Source: Sulfurovum xiamenensis
GTDB taxonomy: Bacteria > Campylobacterota > Campylobacteria > Campylobacterales > Sulfurovaceae
DNA length: 64,000 nucleotides
Reading direction: 5' to 3'
Assembly (NCBI RefSeq): GCF_030347995.1
Contig: NZ_JAQIBC010000002.1
Span: forward strand, 248,001 to 312,000
Positions within the stretch are counted from its first letter, which is position 1, and the number at the start of each line of letters is the position of its first letter. The notes below the pieces were generated by a model. It ran no database searches, was not told the origin of the DNA, and saw only the letters and a program-made list of their open reading frames with translations. Shown here one piece after another: positions 28,154 through 35,715 of the stretch. Both the position numbers and the translations under genes were made by a program.

Positions 28154-28200
28154 GCAAAAAAAGATGCCAGCATTTTCTATCTCTTGAAAGATGCTGGCAT
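28154..28200 (-). terminator. Rho-independent terminator after SulP gene
   Basis: A perfect 10-bp stem, ATGCCAGCAT (28164-28173) and ATGCTGGCAT (28191-28200), is followed on the minus strand by a run of seven T, 14 bp beyond the SulP stop. It separates SulP from the rhodanese genes. Confidence 0.9.
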
Positions 28201-28213
28201 GTCATAAGATCAT

Positions 28214-29797
28214 TTATATATTGGCTGCGACTTTATAGGTCGGGTCATCCTCTTCATAGGTACAGAAAGGTCCAGCCGTTTTTAACAAACTTTTACAGTC
28301 TTTGGAAAGGTGTCTAAGTGTAAGTTTTTTTCCTGCTTGTTTGTATTTGTCCGTGATGCTATCTATGGCTTCTGCACCGGAACTATCCATAACTCTGGCA
28401 TCCTTGAAGTCTATAACAACAGTGTCTGGATCATTTTCTATATCAAACTGTTCATTAAATGAAGTCACCGAAGCAAAGAATAGCGGTCCCTCAAGTGTGT
28501 AGATCTTTTTACCCTTATCATCGGTAGAAGTACGTGCAAAGATCTTGGCATGTTCCCATGCAAATACCAGTGCAGAGATAATAATACCTGCGATCACTGC
28601 TACTGCAAGATCCTCAAGTACCGTGATGATGGTCACTACAATCAATACAAATGCATCTGAACGAGGCATATGCGTGATACGTTTAATAGAAGAGAACTCA
28701 AAAGTACCAATACTTACCATAAACATGATACCCACAAGCACTGCTATAGGGATAACTGCAATGATATGCGAAAAACTCACCACAAGAATGATAAGCAGTA
28801 CAGCTGCAGTAAAGGAAGAAAGACGGCCCAGACCACCAGAGGTAAAGTTGATGACCGATTGGCCTATCATCGCACATCCTGCCATACCCCCAAAGAGTCC
28901 CGAAGTAGAGTTCCCGATACCAAGAGCGATACACTCTTTGTTTCCTGAACCACGCTCTCCACCCATCTCATCGAGTACAGAGAGGGTCAATAAAGACTCT
29001 ATAAGTCCGACCAGTGCAACAATCAGTGCAGTTGGCAAGATCACAGCCATGGATTCCCATGTAAAGAGTTCAGTGAGAGGCATTACGAACGAAGGCAGAG
29101 AAACATTGGAAAGGTCTGCAAGGTTACCAACCACTTTCGTATCGATGTGCATAAAATACGTGATCAGCGTCAGTACAACGATCGCTACAAGTCCTGCAGG
29201 GACAGCTTTACTGAACTTAGGTAAAAAATGCATTGTTAGCATTGTCACAGCCACAATCATATACATTACATAGTTTTCTGTAAAACTTGCAAAGACGATA
29301 TCTATCCAGTTGGTATATTGTTCCATATTTTGAGGTGCAAGGAAAGGAAGCTGTGCCATGGCTATAACAATAGCAAGACCATTCACAAAACCAAAGAGGG
29401 CAGGCTGCGGCACAAGACGAATGAACTTACCCATCTTCAATACACCGATCGCTATCTGTATGAGTCCAGCTATAATGGATGTCAATAGGATGTAATGCAG
29501 TACCATCATGCTAAAAGCTTCCGTATCAAGCTCAGGGTACATAGATCTAACAGAAAGACCGAGTCCTACAAATACCACTGCCACAGAACCTGTAGCACCA
29601 GAGATCATTCCCGGCTTACCCCCAAGAAGTGCAGTAATAAGCCCGATGATAAATGCCCCGTAAAGCCCGACCACCGGAGAGACACCGGCAATAAATGAAA
29701 ATGCTATCGCTTCAGGTACAAGGGCAACAGCGACCAATGCACCCGAAAGAATGTCATTTTTAATGTTTTGTTTCGAATAGTTTTGAATGTTAAACAC
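28214..29797 (-). CDS. SulP family inorganic anion transporter with STAS domain
   Basis: A 527-residue SulP/SLC26 transporter. The N-terminal segment SGALVAVALVPEAIAFSFIAG is the first membrane helix signature, about 10-14 helices occupy residues 15-410, and a STAS domain fills roughly 430-520 (VVIDFKDARVMDSSGAEAID). Members carry sulfate, bicarbonate or other anions; substrate is not readable here. The three secreted rhodaneses next door favour sulfur oxyanion or bicarbonate uptake in a sulfur-oxidising autotroph, but that is inference. Terminated by the hairpin at 28154-28200. Confidence 0.92.
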   Translation of the reverse strand: MFNIQNYSKQNIKNDILSGALVAVALVPEAIAFSFIAGVSPVVGLYGAFIIGLITALLGGKPGMISGATGSVAVVFVGLGLSVRSMYPELDTEAFSMMVLHYILLTSIIAGLIQIAIGVLKMGKFIRLVPQPALFGFVNGLAIVIAMAQLPFLAPQNMEQYTNWIDIVFASFTENYVMYMIVAVTMLTMHFLPKFSKAVPAGLVAIVVLTLITYFMHIDTKVVGNLADLSNVSLPSFVMPLTELFTWESMAVILPTALIVALVGLIESLLTLSVLDEMGGERGSGNKECIALGIGNSTSGLFGGMAGCAMIGQSVINFTSGGLGRLSSFTAAVLLIILVVSFSHIIAVIPIAVLVGIMFMVSIGTFEFSSIKRITHMPRSDAFVLIVVTIITVLEDLAVAVIAGIIISALVFAWEHAKIFARTSTDDKGKKIYTLEGPLFFASVTSFNEQFDIENDPDTVVIDFKDARVMDSSGAEAIDSITDKYKQAGKKLTLRHLSKDCKSLLKTAGPFCTYEEDDPTYKVAANI

Positions 29798-29944
29798 ATC
29801 AATTCCTTGCTTTAATTATGGTCGGAATTTTACCATAATAGTCTAGAATGTCCTAATGAAGTGCATAATGGTTGAATCTTAAAATAAAAGCGTTGTTTCT
29901 TTATGTATTCAAAGCTATAATTTTTATAAAAGTAAGGCTCAAAT

Positions 29945-30622
29945 ATGTATACGTTTGCCCAACAGATACTAGATTTTTATTTTACCTTGTCAAAAGAACC
30001 CTCTCTTCCCAAAGGGATAGAGGTGATCTATCCTTTCGATAACCCGCAAACCAGAGAGATGATGGAGACTTTTTTTAACAAATACTACAACGATACAAAT
30101 CCGCGTACCTATCTCATAGGTATTAACCCGGGCAGGCTAGGTTCAGGTGTGACGGGAGTAGGGTTCAGTGATGCCTATCATTTAGAGCAGATATGCGATA
30201 TAGCCAATGATTTTGATAAACGTATAGAACTGAGTGCAGCTTTTATGTTCGAGGTCATAGAAGCCTATGGCGGTGTAGAGAAGTTTTACGGTGATTTTTT
30301 CTTTACGACCACGATGCCTCTTGGTCTGCTCAAAGAGGGGAAGAACTATAACTACTATGATGATAAAGAGACCCTCGCAAGCCTCGAGCCCTACATTACC
30401 CAAACACTTTTACAACAGATCTCCATTCCTCAAGCCAAGCCAAAGATCATCTGCGTAGGCACAGGCAAAAACCTCAAGTATCTTGAAGCGTTTAACAAAA
30501 TGCACCGATGTTTTGAAAGTATAGAAGTAGTGCCCCATCCAAGATGGGTCATGCAGTATAGACGTAAAGAAAAGCAGAAGTATATCGACCACTATATCGA
30601 TATTTTAAACAAACATCTATAG
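29945..30622 (+). CDS. Uracil-DNA glycosylase superfamily, SMUG2-like
   Basis: A 225-residue protein of the UDG fold. Motif 1 reads IGINPGRLGSGVTG (about residues 57-70) and motif 2 is VPHPRWV (about 197-203), as in the SMUG2-like group of single-strand-selective uracil glycosylases. Length is usual. The active-site Asn in motif 1 fits a SMUG-type enzyme removing uracil or oxidised pyrimidines from DNA. Single gene, convergent with the EEP nuclease 15 bp away. Confidence 0.82.
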   Translation: MYTFAQQILDFYFTLSKEPSLPKGIEVIYPFDNPQTREMMETFFNKYYNDTNPRTYLIGINPGRLGSGVTGVGFSDAYHLEQICDIANDFDKRIELSAAFMFEVIEAYGGVEKFYGDFFFTTTMPLGLLKEGKNYNYYDDKETLASLEPYITQTLLQQISIPQAKPKIICVGTGKNLKYLEAFNKMHRCFESIEVVPHPRWVMQYRRKEKQKYIDHYIDILNKHL

Positions 30623-30637
30623 ACTTAGGAACTACAT

Positions 30638-31642
30638 TTAGGCATCCAAAGTCAACTCACACACCACCTGTGCATGGTCACTTTGGATGAGGGAGCCATC
30701 TTTATATGTTTGTAAGTGCGCATCCAAAACATGGTAGTCGGTGACTGTTCCTACCTTTTGTGAGTTCTCTTTGTGAAAATGCTCTGAAATAAAAATATAA
30801 TCAAGCACATTCCCCTTGTTTTTAAAGTAACTCGTAGGTGTTCGTTTTGGCTTTTTTTGTTCCGGGTGAGGGTTATATACCTTTTCTTTGTATTGGTAAC
30901 TTGCATCATATAAAAGAGGAGTATCCTCACTTGTATCATCATGGTAGGACGGGTTGGTGAGTGCTTCAATGGTCAGGGAATACTCCTTATCGTTCAGGTC
31001 ACACAAGAGCAGGGCAGGTGTATGTCGTGAACTTTGAATGTCATAGAACAGTGAAGATGCCTCACACAATCTCTGCTTTAGGGCGCTAGATCGCTTCTCT
31101 TCCAATAGTTTAAAGACACGCTCTTTTTTCTGTGCCAAGGTATCCTCTTTTTTAAAAACATATTCAAACGCGTTTAGCCTGTTTGATTTAAGATGGCATA
31201 CGTAGACCAAAAGCGCTTGCCCGTTTGGCAGTGAGAGCGTTGCTTTTATGGGGACTCTGGAAAATGCAAACTCATCTTTAAAATGGTGCTTTTCCAGACT
31301 GGGAGCATGTAGATTAACACCTTGTATGTTTGATATAGGGTGTTTGGAGGCTATGGCAACGGTGGTAGTTGTGTATTTATGTGGTGTTGTTTCACTTAGC
31401 TTAGCATCATCGACGGTTGCAAAGTACTCAAAGCCCAACTCTTTTACAAGTGTCTCCAAGACCTTTTTAGAGAAGACCTCTTGAAACCCTATGATGTCAC
31501 AATCCATACGAAGTATTTGCTTTTTTATCCACAACGTTTTTTCAAGCCACTGTCTTTGGTTGTACTTGCCTTTGCGTGTATAGCATGCAAAAGGCGGCTC
31601 GACAAATTGATAAAGGTTAAAGGTACCTACTCTAAGTTTCAT
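30638..31642 (-). CDS. Endonuclease/exonuclease/phosphatase family protein
   Basis: A 334-residue EEP-fold hydrolase. The metal- and phosphate-binding motifs are visible: GTFNLYQF at the N-terminus, GFQEVFS (metal Glu), VCHLKSNR, CDLND (catalytic Asp/Asn) and SDHAQVVCEL at the C-terminus. Start at 31642 (MKLRVGTFNLYQF) is chosen because the domain begins there. It has no signal peptide. Could cleave nucleic acids or phosphoesters; substrate unknown. Confidence 0.85.
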   Translation of the reverse strand: MKLRVGTFNLYQFVEPPFACYTRKGKYNQRQWLEKTLWIKKQILRMDCDIIGFQEVFSKKVLETLVKELGFEYFATVDDAKLSETTPHKYTTTTVAIASKHPISNIQGVNLHAPSLEKHHFKDEFAFSRVPIKATLSLPNGQALLVYVCHLKSNRLNAFEYVFKKEDTLAQKKERVFKLLEEKRSSALKQRLCEASSLFYDIQSSRHTPALLLCDLNDKEYSLTIEALTNPSYHDDTSEDTPLLYDASYQYKEKVYNPHPEQKKPKRTPTSYFKNKGNVLDYIFISEHFHKENSQKVGTVTDYHVLDAHLQTYKDGSLIQSDHAQVVCELTLDA

Positions 31643-31725
31643 GATGGAAGTATACACTTTTATTGGAAATTACACTATATGGTTTTTTGTATGATTTTCA
31701 TTATAAAACATCACATTTTAGAACT

Positions 31726-31744
31726 TTTTATAAGGTTTTCTATT
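31726..31744. repeat. Left copy of 19-bp direct repeat flanking the 31.7-35.7 kb island
   Basis: TTTTATAAGGTTTTCTATT here matches 18 of 19 bases with the copy at 35656-35674. The pair brackets the small-membrane-protein cluster and the GC-rich chimera. In AT-rich DNA a match of this size may arise by chance. Confidence 0.35.
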
Positions 31745-31786
31745 GGAGGGAAAAATATTTTACCTTGCAAACGTCGCTACAGCGAG

Positions 31787-31819
31787 AAACGTTATAAGAT
31801 ATGTTAGATTATAACGTTT
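31787..31819. promoter_or_regulatory. 11-11-11 inverted repeat AAACGTTATAA / TTATAACGTTT
   Basis: A perfect 11-bp dyad with an 11-nt spacer lies about 140 bp upstream of the -10 box of the following gene. The same core ACGTTATAA occurs again at 31953-31961, overlapping that -10 box, so it may be a binding site for a regulator. As an RNA it would form a hairpin without a clean T-run. Confidence 0.4.
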
Positions 31820-31931
31820 TGAATCAGTTAACCATTTTAGAAATATATTTATTTACATATTTTTAACTCTTCAATGGAAGGAGTAATTTTCCTTTTGATG
31901 GTTTATTTGATAAATTAGGGAGCACTTTTAA

Positions 31932-31962
31932 TTGACTCCTAATGCAAATATTACGTTATAAT
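31932..31962 (+). promoter_or_regulatory. Sigma-70-type promoter for the 151-aa membrane protein
   Basis: TTGACT (31932-31937) and TATAAT (31957-31962) with a 19-nt spacer, 65 bp before the start codon. The -10 lies within an ACGTTATAA motif shared with the upstream inverted repeat. Confidence 0.5.
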
Positions 31963-32027
31963 CAGACATTGTATTCCGTTAATAAATAATGATGAGTTAA
32001 GATACAAATCAAGACCAAGGAGTCATT

Positions 32028-32483
32028 ATGAATACCTCAAAACTTATTACTGAAAGAATTAGTCGAACCGTGTATGGTCTTATCAGTTTATCACTTGGAA
32101 TTATCAGCCTCACGATGATTGTTTATGCGCTCTATGATATTTGGGCTTCACTGCACGAGAAAATGTTACTTACCAAAGCCCTTCTAGATGCAGTCGGCTT
32201 CATTGTGATTGGAACAGCCATCTTTGATGTGTCGAGATTTTTGATGGAGGAGGAAGTGTTCAAAGTCCATGGCGAAGAGACGGTTCAGAAACAGAGAGTG
32301 ATCTTAGTCAAATTTCTTATCATTATTATTATCGCCGTCACGCTTGAGGCTTTGGTATTCGTTTTTTCCGCAGCGAAAAAAGATATCAGTTTATTGGTGT
32401 ATCCAACCTTTTTACTATTAACTGCTGTGATGCTAGTCATCGGTTTGGGTGCTTACCAGAAAATGACACAAGAAGAAAAATGA
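32028..32483 (+). CDS. Hypothetical four-helix membrane protein
   Basis: A 151-residue membrane protein with helices at about 15-37, 50-68, 91-113 and 121-142 and a charged cytosolic loop (SRFLMEEEVFKVHGEETVQKQR) between the second and third. AAGGAG precedes the ATG. I do not recognise a named family. It opens the cluster of small membrane and glycine-zipper proteins that ends with the DUF2254 chimera; such proteins often belong to general envelope-stress sets. Confidence 0.75.
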   Translation: MNTSKLITERISRTVYGLISLSLGIISLTMIVYALYDIWASLHEKMLLTKALLDAVGFIVIGTAIFDVSRFLMEEEVFKVHGEETVQKQRVILVKFLIIIIIAVTLEALVFVFSAAKKDISLLVYPTFLLLTAVMLVIGLGAYQKMTQEEK

Positions 32484-32789
32484 TAACAGCTGTTAAACTA
32501 TTATTGGCAACCAGGAGTTATATTAACTCTTCTAAAAAATAAGGTCAACCCCCTCAGAGAAAGATTTTGGTGTTTTTTTTAAAGGTATTATTGGTCATAT
32601 ACTAGAAATGTGAACCAAAGTTAACTGATCTAGGAAGACAGCCATAAAAAACAAAACCCTAACCAACGGTCTGAGCAAAATTATTTCGTCTTGCTACGCC
32701 TATACTACGACTCATCTAGTTTACTCACTAGAATTCACTACACAGGCAATACACACTTTCATAATATTCTATAAAAAAAGGAAAATAAA
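32484..32789. other. 306-bp intergenic region without gene
   Basis: Nothing coding is seen. GAGTTA TAT TAACTC near 32515-32529 forms a short stem followed by TTCT and may end the preceding transcript. AAAAAAGGAAAA just before 32790 is the ribosome site for the next small gene. Confidence 0.4.
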
Positions 32790-32939
32790 ATGCTTGAAAC
32801 GATTGCAATTATTCTAATTATACTTTGGGCTCTTGGGCTTGTCAGCTCATATACTATGGGCGGATTCATCCATATTCTTCTAGTCATCGCAATTGTGGTG
32901 ATTGTGATTCGTGTTATTCAAGGTCGTCGTATACTCTAA
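32790..32939 (+). CDS. Lmo0937-family small membrane protein
   Basis: A 49-residue protein (MLETIAIILIILWALGLVSS...). It has two hydrophobic helices around a central YTMGGFIHILL and a basic C-terminus (QGRRIL). This is the typical layout of the lmo0937/DUF5670 family of stress-associated small membrane proteins. AAAAAAAGGAAA precedes the ATG. Function unknown. Confidence 0.8.
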   Translation: MLETIAIILIILWALGLVSSYTMGGFIHILLVIAIVVIVIRVIQGRRIL

Positions 32940-33028
32940 AGAGTCAAAAATAGCTCTGCACAGAACACCTGGTTTCTATTTTTTAGTTACTTGTATCTGG
33001 CAGGGAATCAAATCAAAAAGGAAGTAAA

Positions 33029-33250
33029 ATGAATGCAATCAAAATTTTTGGGATCATACTGATCATAGCCGGTGCATTAGGTTTAGCGTACAGCAGTTTC
33101 AGCTACACTAAGGATACAGATGCGATCAAGGTAGGACCAGTCGAGATGACGGTAGAAGAAAAACAGACGGTACAGATTCCAGTTTGGGCTGGTGCTGGTG
33201 CCATAGTATTAGGTGGATTGATCTTGCTTTTTGGAAACAGACGAAGCTAA
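33029..33250 (+). CDS. Small two-helix membrane protein
   Basis: A 73-residue protein with helices at about 5-22 and 52-68 enclosing a periplasmic loop (SFSYTKDTDAIKVGPVEMTVEEK...). The pattern FSYTKxT, KVGPxE and PVWAGAGAIVLGG is one I know from uncharacterised proteins that sit beside Lmo0937-type genes. AAAAAGGAAG precedes the ATG. Function unknown. Confidence 0.8.
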   Translation: MNAIKIFGIILIIAGALGLAYSSFSYTKDTDAIKVGPVEMTVEEKQTVQIPVWAGAGAIVLGGLILLFGNRRS

Positions 33251-33400
33251 ATAGAGTATTTTTGAATAAGTAGGTAGATCAGGCATTCATTTGATAGTTA
33301 GCCAAAATGAAATTAAAGACTGACTACATAACTTACTCAAGATTTGATAATGAAGAAAAATTAATGATATAATAAGTTAATCTAAACTAATAGGAGAACA

Positions 33401-33622
33401 ATGATGAAAAGTATAAACTTTAAAAAGATGTTAGTTGCTGTTTCAGTTGTAGGATTGATGTCGGGATGTGCTCAGCCTGGCCCAAAAACACAAAAAGGTG
33501 CTCTGATCGGAGCCGGTACTGGAGCAGTAGTTGGTGCCGTATCTGGACGTTCAGTACTTAAATCAGCAGCCGTTGGTACAGCTATAGGTGCGGGTGTTGG
33601 ATATTACGAAGACACAAAATAG
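33401..33622 (+). CDS. Glycine-zipper lipoprotein
   Basis: A 73-residue lipoprotein. The signal peptide ends in the lipobox GLMSGC (Cys 23), followed by a glycine zipper (GALIGAGTGAVVGAVSGRS and AVGTAIGAGVGYYED) as in YmgG/OsmB-type envelope proteins. TAGGAGAAC is the ribosome site; a second ATG follows directly. Glycine-zipper lipoproteins are commonly induced by osmotic or envelope stress. A hairpin (33645-33673) follows. Confidence 0.82.
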   Translation: MMKSINFKKMLVAVSVVGLMSGCAQPGPKTQKGALIGAGTGAVVGAVSGRSVLKSAAVGTAIGAGVGYYEDTK

Positions 33623-33644
33623 ATAAACACCCTTTTAACAATCA

Positions 33645-33673
33645 GGAGAACTAGATTCTAATCCAAGTTCTCC
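33645..33673 (+). terminator. Hairpin after the glycine-zipper gene
   Basis: GGAGAACT (33645-33652) and AGTTCTCC (33666-33673) form an 8-bp perfect stem with a 13-nt loop, 23 bp after the stop. There is no strong T-run, so termination efficiency is uncertain. Confidence 0.4.
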
Positions 33674-33968
33674 GATCTAACGCATAATAGAATTACTCTA
33701 CAATACGATCTACTTAAATTTTTAAATCAAATCTTTTTTATTGTGAATAGAACATTACGTCATATTTGAGTAGCTTATGTTTACATATTCAACACAAAAG
33801 ATAAGAGATGGTGATCTTAATAACAAGTAAATTTTTAGGTACACTATAGGTATAAGAATGTATTATGAGACAATGGGTCTCGTTAATTAAACTGTTAGCT
33901 ACGATATAAAAATATTTAGTCTCTTTCAACGATGGGGGTTTAACATAACAATGGCTTCAGGAACTACA
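33674..33968. other. Upstream region of the chimeric gene
   Basis: About 295 bp of AT-rich sequence with no gene. A small GAGAC/GTCTC hairpin lies near 33865-33880. No consensus promoter is obvious. Confidence 0.4.
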
Positions 33969-35474
33969 ATGAAAATTATTGGTATTGGTCTAGTGGCTAT
34001 AGGTCTTGGCCTTGCATTATGGGGGTATCAATTATCTGGTTTTGTCGGTTCACAAATAACGACAGGTTCAGATACAGAGAAGATAATGACATTCTACATT
34101 ACTGGCGCTGTCAGTTTTGTTGTTGGCACATACCTTATCATGAATAAGTTAATACAGTTTTGGGCTAATCTACGATCGAGCTTCTGGTTTTTACCTTTTT
34201 TGATCGTCCTAAGCAGCGTTGTTTACGCGGTAGTGTTGATTCAAATAGACTACTCCGTGAGTGACCAATGGCTGTCCCAGTGGCCACGGATATTTGGGGT
34301 CGGGGCGGATGGCGCGCGCGATATGTTATCAACGCTTGCCGGTTCGATGATGACCGTTATGGGCATCACGTTCTCCATGACTCTGCTGGCACTTGCGCTG
34401 GCTTCGAGCCAATACACCTCTCGCATTCTGCGGAACTTCATGCGCAGTCATGTCACACAGGTCACGCTGGGGACCTTTGCAGGAATTTTTGTCTATTGTT
34501 TGATTGTGATGCACGCTATACGCACTGGCGATGCGCCATTTGTGCCTAGCCTAGCGGTATTTTTCGCATTTGTTCTGGTGTTTTCTGGCATTGCCGTCCT
34601 CATTTTTTTCATTCATCACATCGCCTCGTCGATTCAGGCTTCCAGCATTATAGCCTCTGTTGCGCATGAAACCAACGCATCCATTAGTCGGTTTTTCCCG
34701 GAAAAACGGGACACCACCGCCGATAAAGCCGAGGATGAAAAAAACGAGCGACTCCTTCCATCTCTGGATGAGAAAACCTGGTACGCGGTCCCGGCAAAGG
34801 TGAGCGGCTATATACAAAACGTAGATCATGACGCTATCCTGAGCCTGGCGAAGGACAGGAGAACTATTGTGCGGATGGAGCACGGCATCGGAGCGTTCGT
34901 TGTGCAAGATACTGCACTGGTATCACTCGCCCTGACGTACCCACCAGATCAGGAGACGATTGCTACCCTGAATGAGGCTTATAGTATTAATCGTCATCGT
35001 ACGGTTGAACAAGATCCTGCTTTCGGTATCAGGCAAATTGTGGATATGGCCTTAAAGGCACTTTCGCCCGGTGTTAATGACACCTCGACGGCGGTGATGT
35101 GTGTGGATTATTTGACAGCGATTCTGACCTCGCTATCTTGTCGGCAATTCCCGCCATCGAACCGTTACGAGGGAGAAACGTTGCGCCTGATCGCCATCGT
35201 TCCAACCTTTGAGGGTATGTTGGCTGAGGCGTTCGATCAGATTCGGGCTAGTGCCACAGGCAACGTCGCCATTATGGCGCGAATGCTCAGCGCCATCGGT
35301 ACCATCGCCAGTCGCACGGTTAGACTGAGTCACTTACGCGCACTCGACGAACAGGTGCAGTATATTGCCGATCTGGCCGATCGCAGCATCGAATCCAAAC
35401 ATGATCGCGATCGGTTCGCAAGGCGGCTGTCGGAGGTGCGCGAAGCACTCAAAGCCGCTTTCTTTGAGCGTTGA
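33969..35474 (+). CDS. DUF3185-like / DUF2254 chimeric membrane protein
   Basis: A 501-residue protein in two parts. Residues 1-57 (MKIIGIGLVAIGLGLALWGY... GSDTEKIMTFYITGAVSFVVG) look like a complete two-helix DUF3185 protein in local AT-rich DNA. From about residue 65 (WANLRSSFWFLPFL) it is a full DUF2254 membrane protein, with helices to about residue 215 and a soluble C-terminal domain. From about 34,180 to the stop the DNA is GC-rich (41 of 60 bases in 34261-34320) with CGC, GCG and CTG codons unlike any neighbour. Start chosen at 33969 (AGGA 6 nt ahead); an ATG at 33951 is possible. Function of either domain is unknown. Confidence 0.85.
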   Translation: MKIIGIGLVAIGLGLALWGYQLSGFVGSQITTGSDTEKIMTFYITGAVSFVVGTYLIMNKLIQFWANLRSSFWFLPFLIVLSSVVYAVVLIQIDYSVSDQWLSQWPRIFGVGADGARDMLSTLAGSMMTVMGITFSMTLLALALASSQYTSRILRNFMRSHVTQVTLGTFAGIFVYCLIVMHAIRTGDAPFVPSLAVFFAFVLVFSGIAVLIFFIHHIASSIQASSIIASVAHETNASISRFFPEKRDTTADKAEDEKNERLLPSLDEKTWYAVPAKVSGYIQNVDHDAILSLAKDRRTIVRMEHGIGAFVVQDTALVSLALTYPPDQETIATLNEAYSINRHRTVEQDPAFGIRQIVDMALKALSPGVNDTSTAVMCVDYLTAILTSLSCRQFPPSNRYEGETLRLIAIVPTFEGMLAEAFDQIRASATGNVAIMARMLSAIGTIASRTVRLSHLRALDEQVQYIADLADRSIESKHDRDRFARRLSEVREALKAAFFER

Positions 35475-35635
35475 GGAAGAGAAAGAATAGTGTTGTGATA
35501 CCGAACAGGAAACTGCCACGTAAAGCCCATTTAGCAAATTTCAGTGTGGACATTACAGTTCAAAGCAGAAACTGTAATCTATATAAACCAGAATTTAGAG
35601 ATAATTTAAGACTTCTTCTAATAGTCTTATTTTCA

Positions 35636-35668
35636 AAACCTTATAAAATATATAATTTTATAAGGTTT
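35636..35668. terminator. Long AT-rich hairpin between convergent genes
   Basis: AAACCTTATAAAAT and ATTTTATAAGGTTT form a perfect 14-bp stem with a 5-nt loop, lying between the rightward chimera and the leftward HI0933 gene. It is placed to end transcription in both directions. Confidence 0.6.
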
Positions 35669-35674
35669 CCTATT
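35656..35674. repeat. Right copy of 19-bp direct repeat
   Basis: TTTTATAAGGTTTCCTATT, one mismatch from the copy at 31726-31744. It overlaps the right arm of the hairpin at 35636-35668, so the resemblance may reflect hairpin sequence rather than an integration footprint. Confidence 0.35.
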
Positions 35675-35715
35675 TTCTTCTTGGAGAGGCTTACACATTG
35701 AGACATTTTAATGTT

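Larger units (their letters stand above)
31643..32027. other. 385-bp intergenic region with promoter and repeated AACGTTATAA motif
   Basis: No gene is visible. It holds one copy of a 19-bp direct repeat (31726-31744), an 11-bp inverted repeat (31787-31819), and a promoter for the 151-aa membrane protein (TTGACT at 31932-31937, TATAAT at 31957-31962). Confidence 0.6.

Noticed and set aside
28545-29273. A 242-codon open frame antisense to SulP
   Set aside because: It mirrors the SulP coding frame, is rich in Ser/Thr/Ile as antisense frames of membrane proteins are, and has no ribosome site or family.
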